DNA from: DSOS01 sp035286585
Lineage (GTDB): Bacteria; Chloroflexota; Anaerolineae; Anaerolineales; UBA4823
Assembly: GCA_035286585.1 (NCBI GenBank)
Contig: DATEDC010000114.1
Span: 1 to 29,950, forward strand
Reading direction: 5' to 3'
Length of the DNA stretch: 29,950 nt
A program made the translations under genes and the position numbers. The notes beneath the pieces are model-generated. The model had not been told where the DNA came from. It did no database searches and saw only the letters and a list, made by a program, of their open reading frames with translations. Shown here in pieces: positions 13,792 to 21,818 of this stretch (the first letter of the stretch is position 1; every line of letters starts with the position of its first letter).

Positions 13792-16169
13792 TAGTTTGCT
13801 CCTCCATTCTGGCTTGATTGGATAGCCTGCCAGATCTTCTCTGCGGTCAGCGGCATATCGATATGTCTGATACCCAGTGGAGCCAGGGCATCCATTACGG
13901 CATTCGCTACGGTCACGGTCGCGGCGATTGTTCCCATCTCTCCCGCTCCCTTTACTCCAAGCGGGTTGTGCGGCGAAGGAGTTTCGATTCGCCCTGTTTC
14001 CATCATCGGGAATTGATCCGCGCGCGGCAGGGCGTAGTTCATCAGCGAGCCGCTTAGTAGCTGGCCGTTCTCGTCATAAACACCATGTTCCCACAATGCC
14101 TGACCCACTCCCTGGACAATGCCGCCAACGATCTGACCATTGACGATCATTGGGTTTATGGTTTTGCCAACATCATCCACCGCAACGAAACGCTCGATCC
14201 TCACCGCGCCGGTGTGTTTATCGATCTCAACCTGGACGATTTGTGCGCTATTAGGAAATGTGAAATTTGATGGGTCGTAATAGGTTGTGGCCTCCAAACC
14301 CGGCTCTATTCCCGGCGGTAAATTAGCTGCGTAATAGCTGGTAAAGGCAATCTCGGCAAAGGATTTGGACTTGTCGGGCGACCCCTTAACGTAAATGGTC
14401 CCGTTGTCTTGGTCATAGACCATATCTTCGAAGTTCGCCTCCAGTTGGTGGGCAGCAATCCTGGTCACCTTCTCACGGATCTTCTCAGCGCTCCTGACCA
14501 GAGCGCTGGCGCCGATGGCCGCACTACGGCTGCCATAGGTGCCCGTTCCAAACGGAATGCGGTCGGTATCGCCGTGTACGATCTGGATGGCTTCCATCGG
14601 CAATCCCAGCTCGTCGGCCACCACCTGGGCAAAGGTGGTTTCATGTCCCTGACCATGGGCATGTGAGCCGGTAAAGACGCTCAACTGGCCGGTTGGGTGC
14701 ACGCGAACGATGCCGCTTTCATACAATCCAATGGCAGAACCCAAGGAGGTCACCACAGGTGATGGCCCCGGGGCGCTGGCTTCGATGCACCCACTTACCC
14801 CAATTCCCACCAAACGGCCTTCCTGGCGGGCTTTAGCCTGCTCTTTACGCATTTCCTGATAGCCAGCGAGTTCCTCCAGTGTGTCGAAGAGCTTTTGATA
14901 GTTCCCGCTGTCGTAGATCATAGCAACCGGGGTCTGGTAGGGGAACTCGTTCTCGGGGATAAGGTTTTTGCGACGGATCTCCACCACATCCATACCCAGT
15001 TCCCTGGCAGCCAAATCCACCAGCCGTTCGAGCTGATAGCTGGCTTCGGGACGTCCAGCGCCTCGATAGGCGTCCACAGGTACGGTATTGGTTATTACCC
15101 CCCTGGTCTCGCCCCAAATCGCTGGGATTTTATACAGGCCAGAGAAGAGCGTGATGTATAGCGCGGTGGGGATCAGGGGGGCAAAAGTAGACAGATAAGC
15201 ACCCATATTTGCCCAGGTAGAAACCCATAACCCGGTGAAGGTGCCATCGCTCTTTACAGCCAATTTGCAGTTGGTGATATGGTCACGGCCATGAGAATCT
15301 GTCATGAATGATTCGCTCCTGCTCGCCACCCACTTGACCGGTCGGTCGAGTGCTCGGGCTAACCAGGGTATGATCACTTCTTCTGGGTAATGGAAAATTT
15401 TGCTGCCAAATCCACCCCCTACATCCGGAGAGACGACGCGCAGCTTGTTCTCGGGTATGCCCAGAGTGAAGCCGCTCAGTAATAAACGGATGATGTGCGG
15501 GTTCTGGCTGGTGGTCCACAGGGTCATTTCTCCAGCGAACTTATCCCACTGAGCGACAGCTGCGCGCGGTTCGATTGCGTTAGGGATCAGGCGTTGATTG
15601 ATTAACTCGAGCTCAATAACGTGATCGGCCTCGGCAAAAGCTTTTTTCGTCGCCTCTTTATCCCCTAATGTCCAGAGGAAGGAGGTATTGTTGGCTATTT
15701 CAGCATGCACGAGAGGCGCCCCCTCCTGTGCAGCAGCCTTTGCATCCACAACAGCCGGGAGGGGTTTGTAATCAACTTCTATCAGATCGAGCGCATCATA
15801 AGCGATATAAGCGCTCTCAGCGACCACCACTGCCACACCATCTCCCACGTGGTTTACTTCATCGACAGCCAGAGGGTGGCGAGTGGGCACTTTGGTATTG
15901 GGTGGGACGAATCCGCAAGGGAGCGCGCCACATGGACCCGAGAGTTTGGTGCCTTCCATCAGATCACGGCCGGTAAATATTGCAACGACACCCTCCAGGT
16001 TTTCTGCTTTTTCAGTGTTGATGCTGATGATCTCTGCATGTGCGTAAGGGCTACGCTTGATCGCCGCGTAAGCCATTCCCGGGAGTTTTATATTGGCTAC
16101 ATATTTACCATGACCCTGGATGAAGCGCGGGTCCTCAACTCTTTTTACGCTTTTACCTACGTAACCCAT
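13791..16169 (-). CDS. coxL: Form II CoxL-type molybdopterin large subunit
   Basis: The 792-residue protein is a xanthine dehydrogenase-family catalytic subunit: hammerhead domain at about 15-130, then two molybdopterin-binding domains with DVGGGFGSK (249-257) and GQGHETTFAQ. The catalytic base is E744 in GVKGAGEMG. The active-site loop is AYRGAGR (367-373), the signature of form II (BMS-type) enzymes. It lacks the cysteine of the form I loop AYRCSFR that binds copper in true CO dehydrogenase. Form II enzymes may oxidise CO poorly or act on other substrates such as purines or aldehydes. The gene starts two bases after coxS, with GGAGG inside the coxS end. Confidence 0.93.
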   Translation of the reverse strand: MGYVGKSVKRVEDPRFIQGHGKYVANIKLPGMAYAAIKRSPYAHAEIISINTEKAENLEGVVAIFTGRDLMEGTKLSGPCGALPCGFVPPNTKVPTRHPLAVDEVNHVGDGVAVVVAESAYIAYDALDLIEVDYKPLPAVVDAKAAAQEGAPLVHAEIANNTSFLWTLGDKEATKKAFAEADHVIELELINQRLIPNAIEPRAAVAQWDKFAGEMTLWTTSQNPHIIRLLLSGFTLGIPENKLRVVSPDVGGGFGSKIFHYPEEVIIPWLARALDRPVKWVASRSESFMTDSHGRDHITNCKLAVKSDGTFTGLWVSTWANMGAYLSTFAPLIPTALYITLFSGLYKIPAIWGETRGVITNTVPVDAYRGAGRPEASYQLERLVDLAARELGMDVVEIRRKNLIPENEFPYQTPVAMIYDSGNYQKLFDTLEELAGYQEMRKEQAKARQEGRLVGIGVSGCIEASAPGPSPVVTSLGSAIGLYESGIVRVHPTGQLSVFTGSHAHGQGHETTFAQVVADELGLPMEAIQIVHGDTDRIPFGTGTYGSRSAAIGASALVRSAEKIREKVTRIAAHQLEANFEDMVYDQDNGTIYVKGSPDKSKSFAEIAFTSYYAANLPPGIEPGLEATTYYDPSNFTFPNSAQIVQVEIDKHTGAVRIERFVAVDDVGKTINPMIVNGQIVGGIVQGVGQALWEHGVYDENGQLLSGSLMNYALPRADQFPMMETGRIETPSPHNPLGVKGAGEMGTIAATVTVANAVMDALAPLGIRHIDMPLTAEKIWQAIQSSQNGGAN

Positions 16170-16171
16170 GG

Positions 16172-16633
16172 CTAACCTCCTGCTCCAGCCTTCACTGATT
16201 TGACGATGTTTTCATAACCTGTGCATCGGCAGAGATTCCCTTCCAATCCGTGGCGAATCTCCGCCTCGGAAATACTCGGGTTGTTTTCGACCAGCTTGAC
16301 AGCAGCCATTATCATGCCCGGCGTACAGTAGCCGCACTGCAAGCCGTGATGGTCCCAGAAAGCTTGTTGCATGGGATGTAGCTTCCCATTCTGGGCCAGA
16401 CCTTCGATCGTTGTGACACTGCTTCCATCGGCTTGAACAGCCAGCACGGTGCATGATTTAACGCTCATACCATCCAAATGCACGGTACATGCGCCGCACT
16501 GGCTCGTATCGCAGCCGATGTTGGTGCCGGTCAACCCGAGCATATCTCTAAGGAAATGCACGAGTAGCAAGCGGGGTTCAACGTCTCGCCTGTGCTGAAC
16601 CCCATTTACGGTAATTGAAACGGGAATATTCAT
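16172..16633 (-). CDS. coxS: CoxS-type 2x[2Fe-2S] subunit
   Basis: The 153-residue protein carries both iron-sulfur motifs of the small subunit. The plant-ferredoxin-like cluster uses C41, C46, C49 and C61 (GCDTSQCGAC and KSC). The second cluster, near the Mo site, uses C100, C103, C135 and C137 (CGYCTPGM and CRC). It relays electrons from the molybdenum cofactor in CoxL to FAD in CoxM. AGGAGG precedes the ATG. The S-L-M gene order differs from the M-S-L order of Oligotropha-type operons. Confidence 0.95.
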   Translation of the reverse strand: MNIPVSITVNGVQHRRDVEPRLLLVHFLRDMLGLTGTNIGCDTSQCGACTVHLDGMSVKSCTVLAVQADGSSVTTIEGLAQNGKLHPMQQAFWDHHGLQCGYCTPGMIMAAVKLVENNPSISEAEIRHGLEGNLCRCTGYENIVKSVKAGAGG

Positions 16634-16676
16634 AAAGCTGCCTCCTTAAAGATTTAGTGTGGAAACTCTCGCCAAC

Positions 16677-17693
16677 TCACTCGCGCGGCATAGGCCTTTT
16701 TGGTATATCATCTAACAAGCCGCCATGGCCCATCTGGAGGATGTCCTTCCGGGTTAAGCGGTCACCCGCAAGCAATGGAGGTAGAACCCAGTCGATAACG
16801 TTCGTTTTCCGGCTGCGCGCACAGCCCGGCGCTCCCAATATGGGCACCTCGCCCAAGTAAGCGAGCATCAACAGGTTGCCCGGGTCAACCGGGGCGCCAT
16901 AACAAGCCACCTCGCCTCCCGCTCGTTCTACCGCGCGGGGAGCGATGTCATAACGATCCATAATCGCCGTTTCACCTGCCAGAATGATGATTTCCGCTCC
17001 TTCATTCACCCGGTTCCGTATCGTCTTTGTCAGAACGATCTCATCTGCCTCCTCTTCCAAAGGCACAAAGTCAACCGAGTGAATTCGCGATCCGAGTCTT
17101 TCGAGACGCTCTTGAAGAGCAGGTGTAAAGTCTCTCAGTACCCGCGTTTTCGAATATGGGGAACTGGAAACCACCAGGGCAGCCGTGCGCGGGCGGAGTG
17201 GAAAAAGTTGAACTACCGGGCTGTATTCAGCAGCGATCGTCTCTGCCTGGATGACGGAAGTCTCTGGGAGAGCGAAAGGCAGAACTTTTACTGTCGCTGT
17301 GATTTTCCTGGCTTGCACAACTGCATGGGTGGGAAGGGTTGCCAGGGAAATGCCTTCACAGGCGTTAATTCGAGCCAGTTGAGAAGCGTCTACTCGCAAC
17401 ACACCCCACTTTTCAGCGAGCAGGTTTACCCGCCCCACTTTCGGCCTGGTAAGTTGGATGCCAGCTCCAGAAACAGAGCGGGCTATCCTCTCTGCGGCGA
17501 TATCTTCGCCGATATCTCCAGCCTCGAGTTCGGCGACATAGACCATGTCGCGACCGAAGCTAGTCAGCATTCTCACGTCGTCGATGGTGAGCTGCCTGCC
17601 CTTAGGTAACACACGTTTCCCCTCAGGGTTGGAGATGTTGTGTCCCAAGATCTTTCCTTCAGCCTGGGTGACCAATAGCGGGCCAAATTTCAT
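16677..17693 (-). CDS. Molybdopterin-binding (MoCF-domain) protein
   Basis: The 338-residue protein has a C-terminal MoaB/MogA/MoeA-type cofactor-binding domain (about 155-325), with the family-like segments EIIILAGETAIMDRYD and GEVPILGAPGCARSRKTNVID. The N-terminal half (GPLLVTQAEGKILGHNI, LPKGRQLTIDDV) resembles the front region of MoeA-like proteins that often accompany xanthine dehydrogenase operons. It probably binds or delivers molybdenum cofactor for the CoxL subunit. Its ATG overlaps the coxG stop codon by four bases and coxS follows 43 bases later, so it belongs to the operon. Cofactor synthesis as opposed to delivery cannot be told from sequence. Confidence 0.82.
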   Translation of the reverse strand: MKFGPLLVTQAEGKILGHNISNPEGKRVLPKGRQLTIDDVRMLTSFGRDMVYVAELEAGDIGEDIAAERIARSVSGAGIQLTRPKVGRVNLLAEKWGVLRVDASQLARINACEGISLATLPTHAVVQARKITATVKVLPFALPETSVIQAETIAAEYSPVVQLFPLRPRTAALVVSSSPYSKTRVLRDFTPALQERLERLGSRIHSVDFVPLEEEADEIVLTKTIRNRVNEGAEIIILAGETAIMDRYDIAPRAVERAGGEVACYGAPVDPGNLLMLAYLGEVPILGAPGCARSRKTNVIDWVLPPLLAGDRLTRKDILQMGHGGLLDDIPKRPMPRE

Positions 17694-18133
17694 GCTTCGA
17701 TTTGTTTTTTTACACAGTCAAAGAACATGTGGGTGAGCTTTTTGGTAATACTGCCCATCAAGCGCGAAGCTATGCTGGCAATGTTGCCAACAATCACGAT
17801 ATCTGCAGTCCATTTCACGTCTGTTGAGCCATCTACTCCATCCGTGAGGAGCATTTCACTCGTCGCATCCACCGCGCTGCCAGGGGCAGTTCCGTGCGCC
17901 CTGACTTTGGCGAATTCGAGTTCCTTAAACTCCTGAAACTCAATATCCGTCTTGAAGACCGCTACAACAGACCCGAAACCCACGCTCGCGACCGCCAGGT
18001 ATTTTTTTTCCGGAATAACAACTTCCATCTCTTTTACCCCTGGGGCGCAGCGGCTGACAAATTCCGCATCAGTCAAGAATTTCCAAACCTTTTCTCGGGG
18101 GGCAATGATGTTGAGCGTCCCTTCAAAGCGCAC
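17690..18133 (-). CDS. coxG: CoxG-like SRPBCC-domain protein
   Basis: The 147-residue protein belongs to the CO dehydrogenase subunit G family. FEGTLNIIAPREKVWKFLTD and FVSRCAPGVKEME at the N-terminus and a hydrophobic SIASRLMGSITKKLTHMFFD helix near the C-terminus are typical. CoxG is not part of the purified CO dehydrogenase core. It has been linked to membrane attachment and quinone delivery for the enzyme. The start is GTG 18133 with AAGGT upstream. It is the first gene of the cox-type operon. Confidence 0.88.
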   Translation of the reverse strand: MRFEGTLNIIAPREKVWKFLTDAEFVSRCAPGVKEMEVVIPEKKYLAVASVGFGSVVAVFKTDIEFQEFKELEFAKVRAHGTAPGSAVDATSEMLLTDGVDGSTDVKWTADIVIVGNIASIASRLMGSITKKLTHMFFDCVKKQIEA

Positions 18134-18354
18134 GTTTTCTACCTTATAGAAAATAGAAAGGTCAATGAGAGCCTGGTAATTGAATTACGATCAGCCTGGT
18201 GAACCCATCCGTCAAGGCAAATGGAGTGCTCATCTCACTCCGAAAACACGGTGTCAGTTCTCGCTAAATTGGACTTAGCTCGGAGCAACATAGTCCTGGA
18301 GCTTGACTACTGCGGAATTAGATTACGGCGAAGATGGAGCAATGGAATAGCGCA

Positions 18355-18383
18355 ATTATAACACCTTATATGATAGTTTAGGT
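18355..18383 (-). promoter_or_regulatory. Candidate promoter and long leader of the cox-type operon
   Basis: On the minus strand a perfect -10 TATAAT (18360-18355) lies 17 bases after a weak -35 CCTAAA. It predicts a leader of about 215 bases before coxG. I see no clear Moco-riboswitch consensus in that leader. The rest of 18134-18478 holds no gene I can support. Confidence 0.4.
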
Positions 18384-18478
18384 ATATTTTCTCCGATAAC
18401 CCATCTCCAGGCTACGGGGTTGTAGCGCAGCCAGATTTCGTACCGGCTAAACTTATCCGATTTACAAGTGCACTTTTA

Positions 18479-19138
18479 TTAATCGTTTTCAGGGGGCAGT
18501 TCGATATATCCGAGGCGCACAGCCGCCAGCACAGCCTGGACGCGGTTGGGCTGGCCGAGCTTGCGCAGCACGTGCTTGGCGTGGCTGCGGATGGTCTCCT
18601 CGCTGAGCACCAGGCGAGAGGCGATCTCATTGTAGGTCATCGGCGTAGCCATCCAGCCCAGAATTTCCAGCTCACGCTGGGTAAGGCGCGCCCGGGGCTC
18701 CGGTTTGGACAGACCAGCCGTGCGTTCCACGAGCATACGAGCCACCGCCGGGTGCAGATAGGCCTCGCCGCGGGCGACCGCCCGTATAGCCTCCTTGAGC
18801 CCCTCGGGCTCGATATCTTTGAGGATGTAGCCATCCGCGCCGGCAGCCAGCGTGTCGGGCAGGCGCTCGTCCAGCTCGGCGCCGGTCAGGATCAAGATGC
18901 GGGCGGCGGGTAATATCTTGCGGATTGCCCGAGTGGCGGCGGCGCCATCCATTTTGGGCATCATCAGGTCAATCAGCACCAGGTCGGGCTGCAGCGTGGA
19001 TGCCAGCTCAACCCCTATTTGCCCATCACCGGCCTCGCCAACCACCTCGAAATCCGCCTCCAAACGCAGCACCATAGCCAGGCCTTTGCGCACCACGGCA
19101 TGATCATCGACGATCAGGATGCGAATGGCCTCAGGCAG
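18479..19138 (-). CDS. NarL/FixJ-family response regulator (apparent CTG start)
   Basis: The 219-residue protein has an intact receiver domain: IVDDH acidic pair, phospho-acceptor aspartate in LVLIDLMMP, ILTG and GYILKD lysine. A C-terminal LuxR helix-turn-helix follows (LTQRELEILGWMA, NEIASRLVLSEETIRSHAKHVLRKLG). The first ATG/GTG in frame lies after the VDDH motif, so the true start must be upstream. CTG 19138 would give the normal N-terminus (M)PEAIRILIVDDHAVV and overlaps the kinase stop codon. A frameshift in the run of seven G just upstream is the alternative. It is transcribed with the kinase gene before it and may control the adjacent cox operon. Confidence 0.85.
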   Translation of the reverse strand: MPEAIRILIVDDHAVVRKGLAMVLRLEADFEVVGEAGDGQIGVELASTLQPDLVLIDLMMPKMDGAAATRAIRKILPAARILILTGAELDERLPDTLAAGADGYILKDIEPEGLKEAIRAVARGEAYLHPAVARMLVERTAGLSKPEPRARLTQRELEILGWMATPMTYNEIASRLVLSEETIRSHAKHVLRKLGQPNRVQAVLAAVRLGYIELPPEND

Positions 19139-20882
19139 GTCCCACCCCCCCGCTGATAGGCAGGTGTATGGTCAGGCAGGTGCCCTGGCCCGGCGCGGTG
19201 CGTAAATCAAGATCGCCGCCCAGTGAGCGCAACCGCTCCTGGATGCCGCGCAGGCCGAAGCGTTCGGAGACGTTCCGTTCGACCAGGGCCAGCTCGGGGT
19301 TAAATCCGCAGCCCTGATCCTGCACTGTGAGGTAAACCTGGTCTGCCTCGACGGACAAAGTTACCTGTGCTGAGTCCACTCCAGCGTGCCTGGCGGCGTT
19401 GGCAAGGGCTTCCTGGGCCACCTGGTAAAGCGCCTGGCGCACTTCTCCGGGCAGCTCGTCAAACTCGCCCTGCACGTTGAAATTCACCTGGAAAGGCTCT
19501 GGGCGGCAGATCTGGGCCGCATGCTGGCTGAGATCGGCTTCGAACCTTTCGAGCACCAGCTCTTGCGGCCAAAGGTTGAAGATCGAGCGGCGCACCTGCT
19601 GGCGGACGTCGCTGGCCAGGTCGCGCAGCTCTGTCAGCTCGCGCTGGACGCTTTCAGCCTGGGAGGGCAGCATAGCAATGCAAGCCTCCAGGCTGAAAAC
19701 GATGCCAAACAACGACTGGGCGACGGTATCGTGGATATCGCGGGCGATGCGGTTGCGCTCCCGTTCCACCGCCAGGCGCTGGGCGCGATCGATGCACATC
19801 ATGGTGGTCCCCAGGGCGACGGCTGCCTGGCTGGCGACGGGGGCGAGCATCTCCAGGCGGCCATCTTGCTCCGCTGGCTGGGCGCTTTCAACCGCAATCA
19901 GCAGAACGCCAACCGGGTTTTCCCGCAATGCCAGCGGGACCAGCAGCCAGGGTCCCGATCCCAGCCAGGCGTTCAGGGTGGGGTTGCTGGTCAGCGCCTG
20001 ACCAGGAGGCAGCCAGATCGTCTCGGGCTCTGCGAGCAGGCCGCGGGCAATCGGACCAGCCTGCGGATCCAGCGGCAGGTTAGCCAGGTGGAAGGACAGC
20101 GACGCCGTCTCCGGGCGAGAGCGCCAGTTCTCCAGCCGTTCGGTGATCGGGTTAACCAGACCAATGACGGCGCGAGAAAAACCCAGCTCATCGGTGACCA
20201 CCGAGAGGACGCGCTCCTGCACGCTTTGCACGTCGGGAGCGGCCTGCAGAGCCAGGGTGAGATCATGGATGATCTGGAGCTGGCGGTGAGTGGCGCTGAG
20301 CTCCTGGTTCTGTTCCGCCAGCTCGTCGCGCGCCGCTTGCAGGTCTGCGTGAGCCTGGCGAAGGCGCTCGAGCAACACAGACGGGTAGCCGATCAGGATG
20401 GCGATCAACCAGATGCCAGCCATTTCAGTTACCAAGGCATCCACCTGGATAGGGTTTTCATAAACTCGCTGGCTGATCAGAAGGGCGGTCAGATAAACGG
20501 GGGTGAAAAATCCGGCGGAGGCCAGCGCGCCGCGCACCTGGAAGAAAAAAGCCCCCGCCAGCAGAGGGCTGAGGGCGTAAAGGTAATACGGGCTGCGGGT
20601 GCCGCCGCTGGCAGCTACCAGCCCTCCAGCCAGGAGCATATCTACAACCAGCAGGGAAGGATAGCGGATCAGCAGGCGGTTAATGGGACGGTTGAAGAGG
20701 CTGATGAGCAGCGTGATGCTCGCCGCCAGCCCCAGGATGTACACCGGTTGCGCCCCAAAATTGATTGAGCCCTGCGAGCCTAGCAGCGGCCACAGGCCCA
20801 GCAGCAGGCTGGCCCAGCGGTAAGCTACCAGGAATAAAAAAAGTCGCTGGGGCTGCAAACCTCGATCCGTTTCAGCCGACAT
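19131..20882 (-). CDS. Membrane sensor histidine kinase, NarX/DegS-like
   Basis: The 583-residue protein has hydrophobic membrane segments over about 14-170, a coiled coil at about 172-205 and a GAF domain at about 205-360. A HisKA_3 dimerisation domain carries the phospho-histidine H384 in ERNRIARDIHDTVAQS, and an HATPase_c domain follows with NAARHA, DQGCGF and FGLRGIQERL. It should autophosphorylate and activate the overlapping response regulator. ATG 20882 is chosen because a -10 element lies just upstream and the in-frame extension runs through a terminator hairpin. The signal sensed is unknown; the location next to cox genes suggests redox or substrate control. Confidence 0.9.
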   Translation of the reverse strand: MSAETDRGLQPQRLFLFLVAYRWASLLLGLWPLLGSQGSINFGAQPVYILGLAASITLLISLFNRPINRLLIRYPSLLVVDMLLAGGLVAASGGTRSPYYLYALSPLLAGAFFFQVRGALASAGFFTPVYLTALLISQRVYENPIQVDALVTEMAGIWLIAILIGYPSVLLERLRQAHADLQAARDELAEQNQELSATHRQLQIIHDLTLALQAAPDVQSVQERVLSVVTDELGFSRAVIGLVNPITERLENWRSRPETASLSFHLANLPLDPQAGPIARGLLAEPETIWLPPGQALTSNPTLNAWLGSGPWLLVPLALRENPVGVLLIAVESAQPAEQDGRLEMLAPVASQAAVALGTTMMCIDRAQRLAVERERNRIARDIHDTVAQSLFGIVFSLEACIAMLPSQAESVQRELTELRDLASDVRQQVRRSIFNLWPQELVLERFEADLSQHAAQICRPEPFQVNFNVQGEFDELPGEVRQALYQVAQEALANAARHAGVDSAQVTLSVEADQVYLTVQDQGCGFNPELALVERNVSERFGLRGIQERLRSLGGDLDLRTAPGQGTCLTIHLPISGGVGPA

Positions 20883-20888
20883 ATACAA

Positions 20889-20918
20889 AGTATAGCACAA
20901 AGGGTCTGGCGGCGTAAA
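20889..20918 (-). promoter_or_regulatory. Promoter of the histidine kinase gene, probably leaderless
   Basis: On the minus strand TTTACG and TATACT are 18 bases apart. The ATG begins seven bases after the -10, so transcription would start at or next to the start codon. No ribosome site is present. Confidence 0.5.
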
Positions 20919-20962
20919 AACCAGGCGTTCAGCCACCCGGTATCGGCTGAACGCCTGGTTTC
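20917..20962 (-). terminator. Strong intrinsic terminator after the lipoprotein gene
   Basis: AAACCAGGCGTTCAGCC and GGCTGAACGCCTGGTTT are perfect 17-base complements around a 10-base loop. On the minus strand the stem runs into five T. Its T tract overlaps the -35 of the kinase promoter. Confidence 0.88.
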
Positions 20963-21013
20963 GCCTCGGCGCTTCCCCCCAAATGCGCCGGGGTAAGATT
21001 TGCAAGGGCTGGG

Positions 21014-21484
21014 CTACTGACCGGCAAATTGCGGGCCCAAGACGCCTTCCAGCAGGCTGATGACCCCTTCGTCGCTGCCCACGTAGAGCACGATCAGCTT
21101 ACCCCACCTGTAAAAATGGGGGGCATCGATCCAGGTGATCATCGTCGTGTTAGTCGAGGTGCCATCGGGGGAAATCGTGCCAGCCTCGGCCTCAGCCGCT
21201 TCCGGAGTGGCGTACTCGAAGACCTGCACATCAACCCCATTCAGTTTGATGATCTGACCGGAGGCGCTGAGGAAAACCTGCTCGACCTCGCCAGCCGGCT
21301 CAACCTGAGCGCCGGCAGCCTGCAGGGCAGCTACCAGGTCATCGAAACCTATGATGGAGCTTTCACCAGAGCCGGTCTCTGTTTCGGGGGTATTAACCGC
21401 TGGCGGCTGAGAGGCGCAGGCAGAGAGGACCAGCCCAACAATCGAGAGCAGGGTAAAGATATAGGCGAATTTCTTGGACGACAT
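21014..21484 (-). CDS. Small secreted lipoprotein of unknown function
   Basis: The 156-residue protein has a clear lipoprotein signal peptide: basic start (SSKK), hydrophobic core and lipobox LSAC with C23 as the lipidated cysteine, followed by a Ser/Thr/Pro/Glu-rich linker. The mature part (about 45-156) is a small domain with GFDDLVAALQAAGAQVEPAG and VFEYATPEAAEAEAGTISPDG. It ends in a hydrophobic WGKLIVLYVG segment, a pattern common in short extracytoplasmic proteins of Chloroflexota-like genomes. ATG 21484 is chosen because AGGAG lies eight bases upstream. It has its own terminator. A role with the nearby kinase as sensor input is only a possibility. Confidence 0.85.
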   Translation of the reverse strand: MSSKKFAYIFTLLSIVGLVLSACASQPPAVNTPETETGSGESSIIGFDDLVAALQAAGAQVEPAGEVEQVFLSASGQIIKLNGVDVQVFEYATPEAAEAEAGTISPDGTSTNTTMITWIDAPHFYRWGKLIVLYVGSDEGVISLLEGVLGPQFAGQ

Positions 21485-21509
21485 GCTACACACTCCTGAA
21501 ATATAGTAT

Positions 21510-21575
21510 TAAGCAGCTTGACGAGACAGGCATTGGATCCGAGATGAAAACCGGCTGCATTCGATAAGCTGCTTA
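21510..21575. repeat. Inverted repeat TAAGCAGCTT / AAGCTGCTTA
   Basis: Perfect 10-bp arms at 21510-21519 and 21566-21575 flank 46 bases, upstream of the lipoprotein gene. A -10-like TACTAT on the minus strand lies next to the nearer arm, so an operator or leader fold is possible. Confidence 0.4.
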
Positions 21576-21678
21576 GATGGATATGTGACGAAATGTATCC
21601 GATTTTTGTTCCCAATCCACCCGTATCTTTTTATGCTCCGCCCCAGATAAGTCGTGTACGGTTTTCGTGCCACGCAAA

Positions 21679-21780
21679 GGGACGAACCACGGAGACACGA
21701 AGACACCAAGTAACAATATAGAGGTCATGAACTTCGTTCATGTCAAGGATTCTTGGTGTCTTGGTGGCTTGGTGGTCCAG
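21679..21780. repeat. Palindromic intergenic repeat element
   Basis: Outer arms AAGACACCAAG (21700-21710) and CTTGGTGTCTT (21752-21762) are exact complements, with further partial pairing toward GGACGAACCACGGAGACACG and CTTGGTGGTCC. An inner hairpin has arms CATGAAC and GTTCATG with loop TTC. The wording resembles dispersed intergenic repeats of the type 'ccacggagacacgaagacacc'. No coding capacity is seen, and the rest of 21485-21818 has no gene. Confidence 0.6.
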
Positions 21781-21818
21781 ATCAGTATGGAAGCGTGCGA
21801 GTCCAGGGGCACAGGTAA

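Noticed and set aside
13791..16169. Calling the enzyme a proven CO dehydrogenase
   Set aside because: The active-site loop is AYRGAGR, without the form I cysteine, so CO oxidation is not assured.
19386..20768. A 460-codon plus-strand open frame opposite the histidine kinase
   Set aside because: Antisense shadow with no recognisable domain; the kinase frame is well supported.
20883..21005. Extension of the histidine kinase start to 21005
   Set aside because: The added codons read through the perfect terminator hairpin and the kinase promoter.
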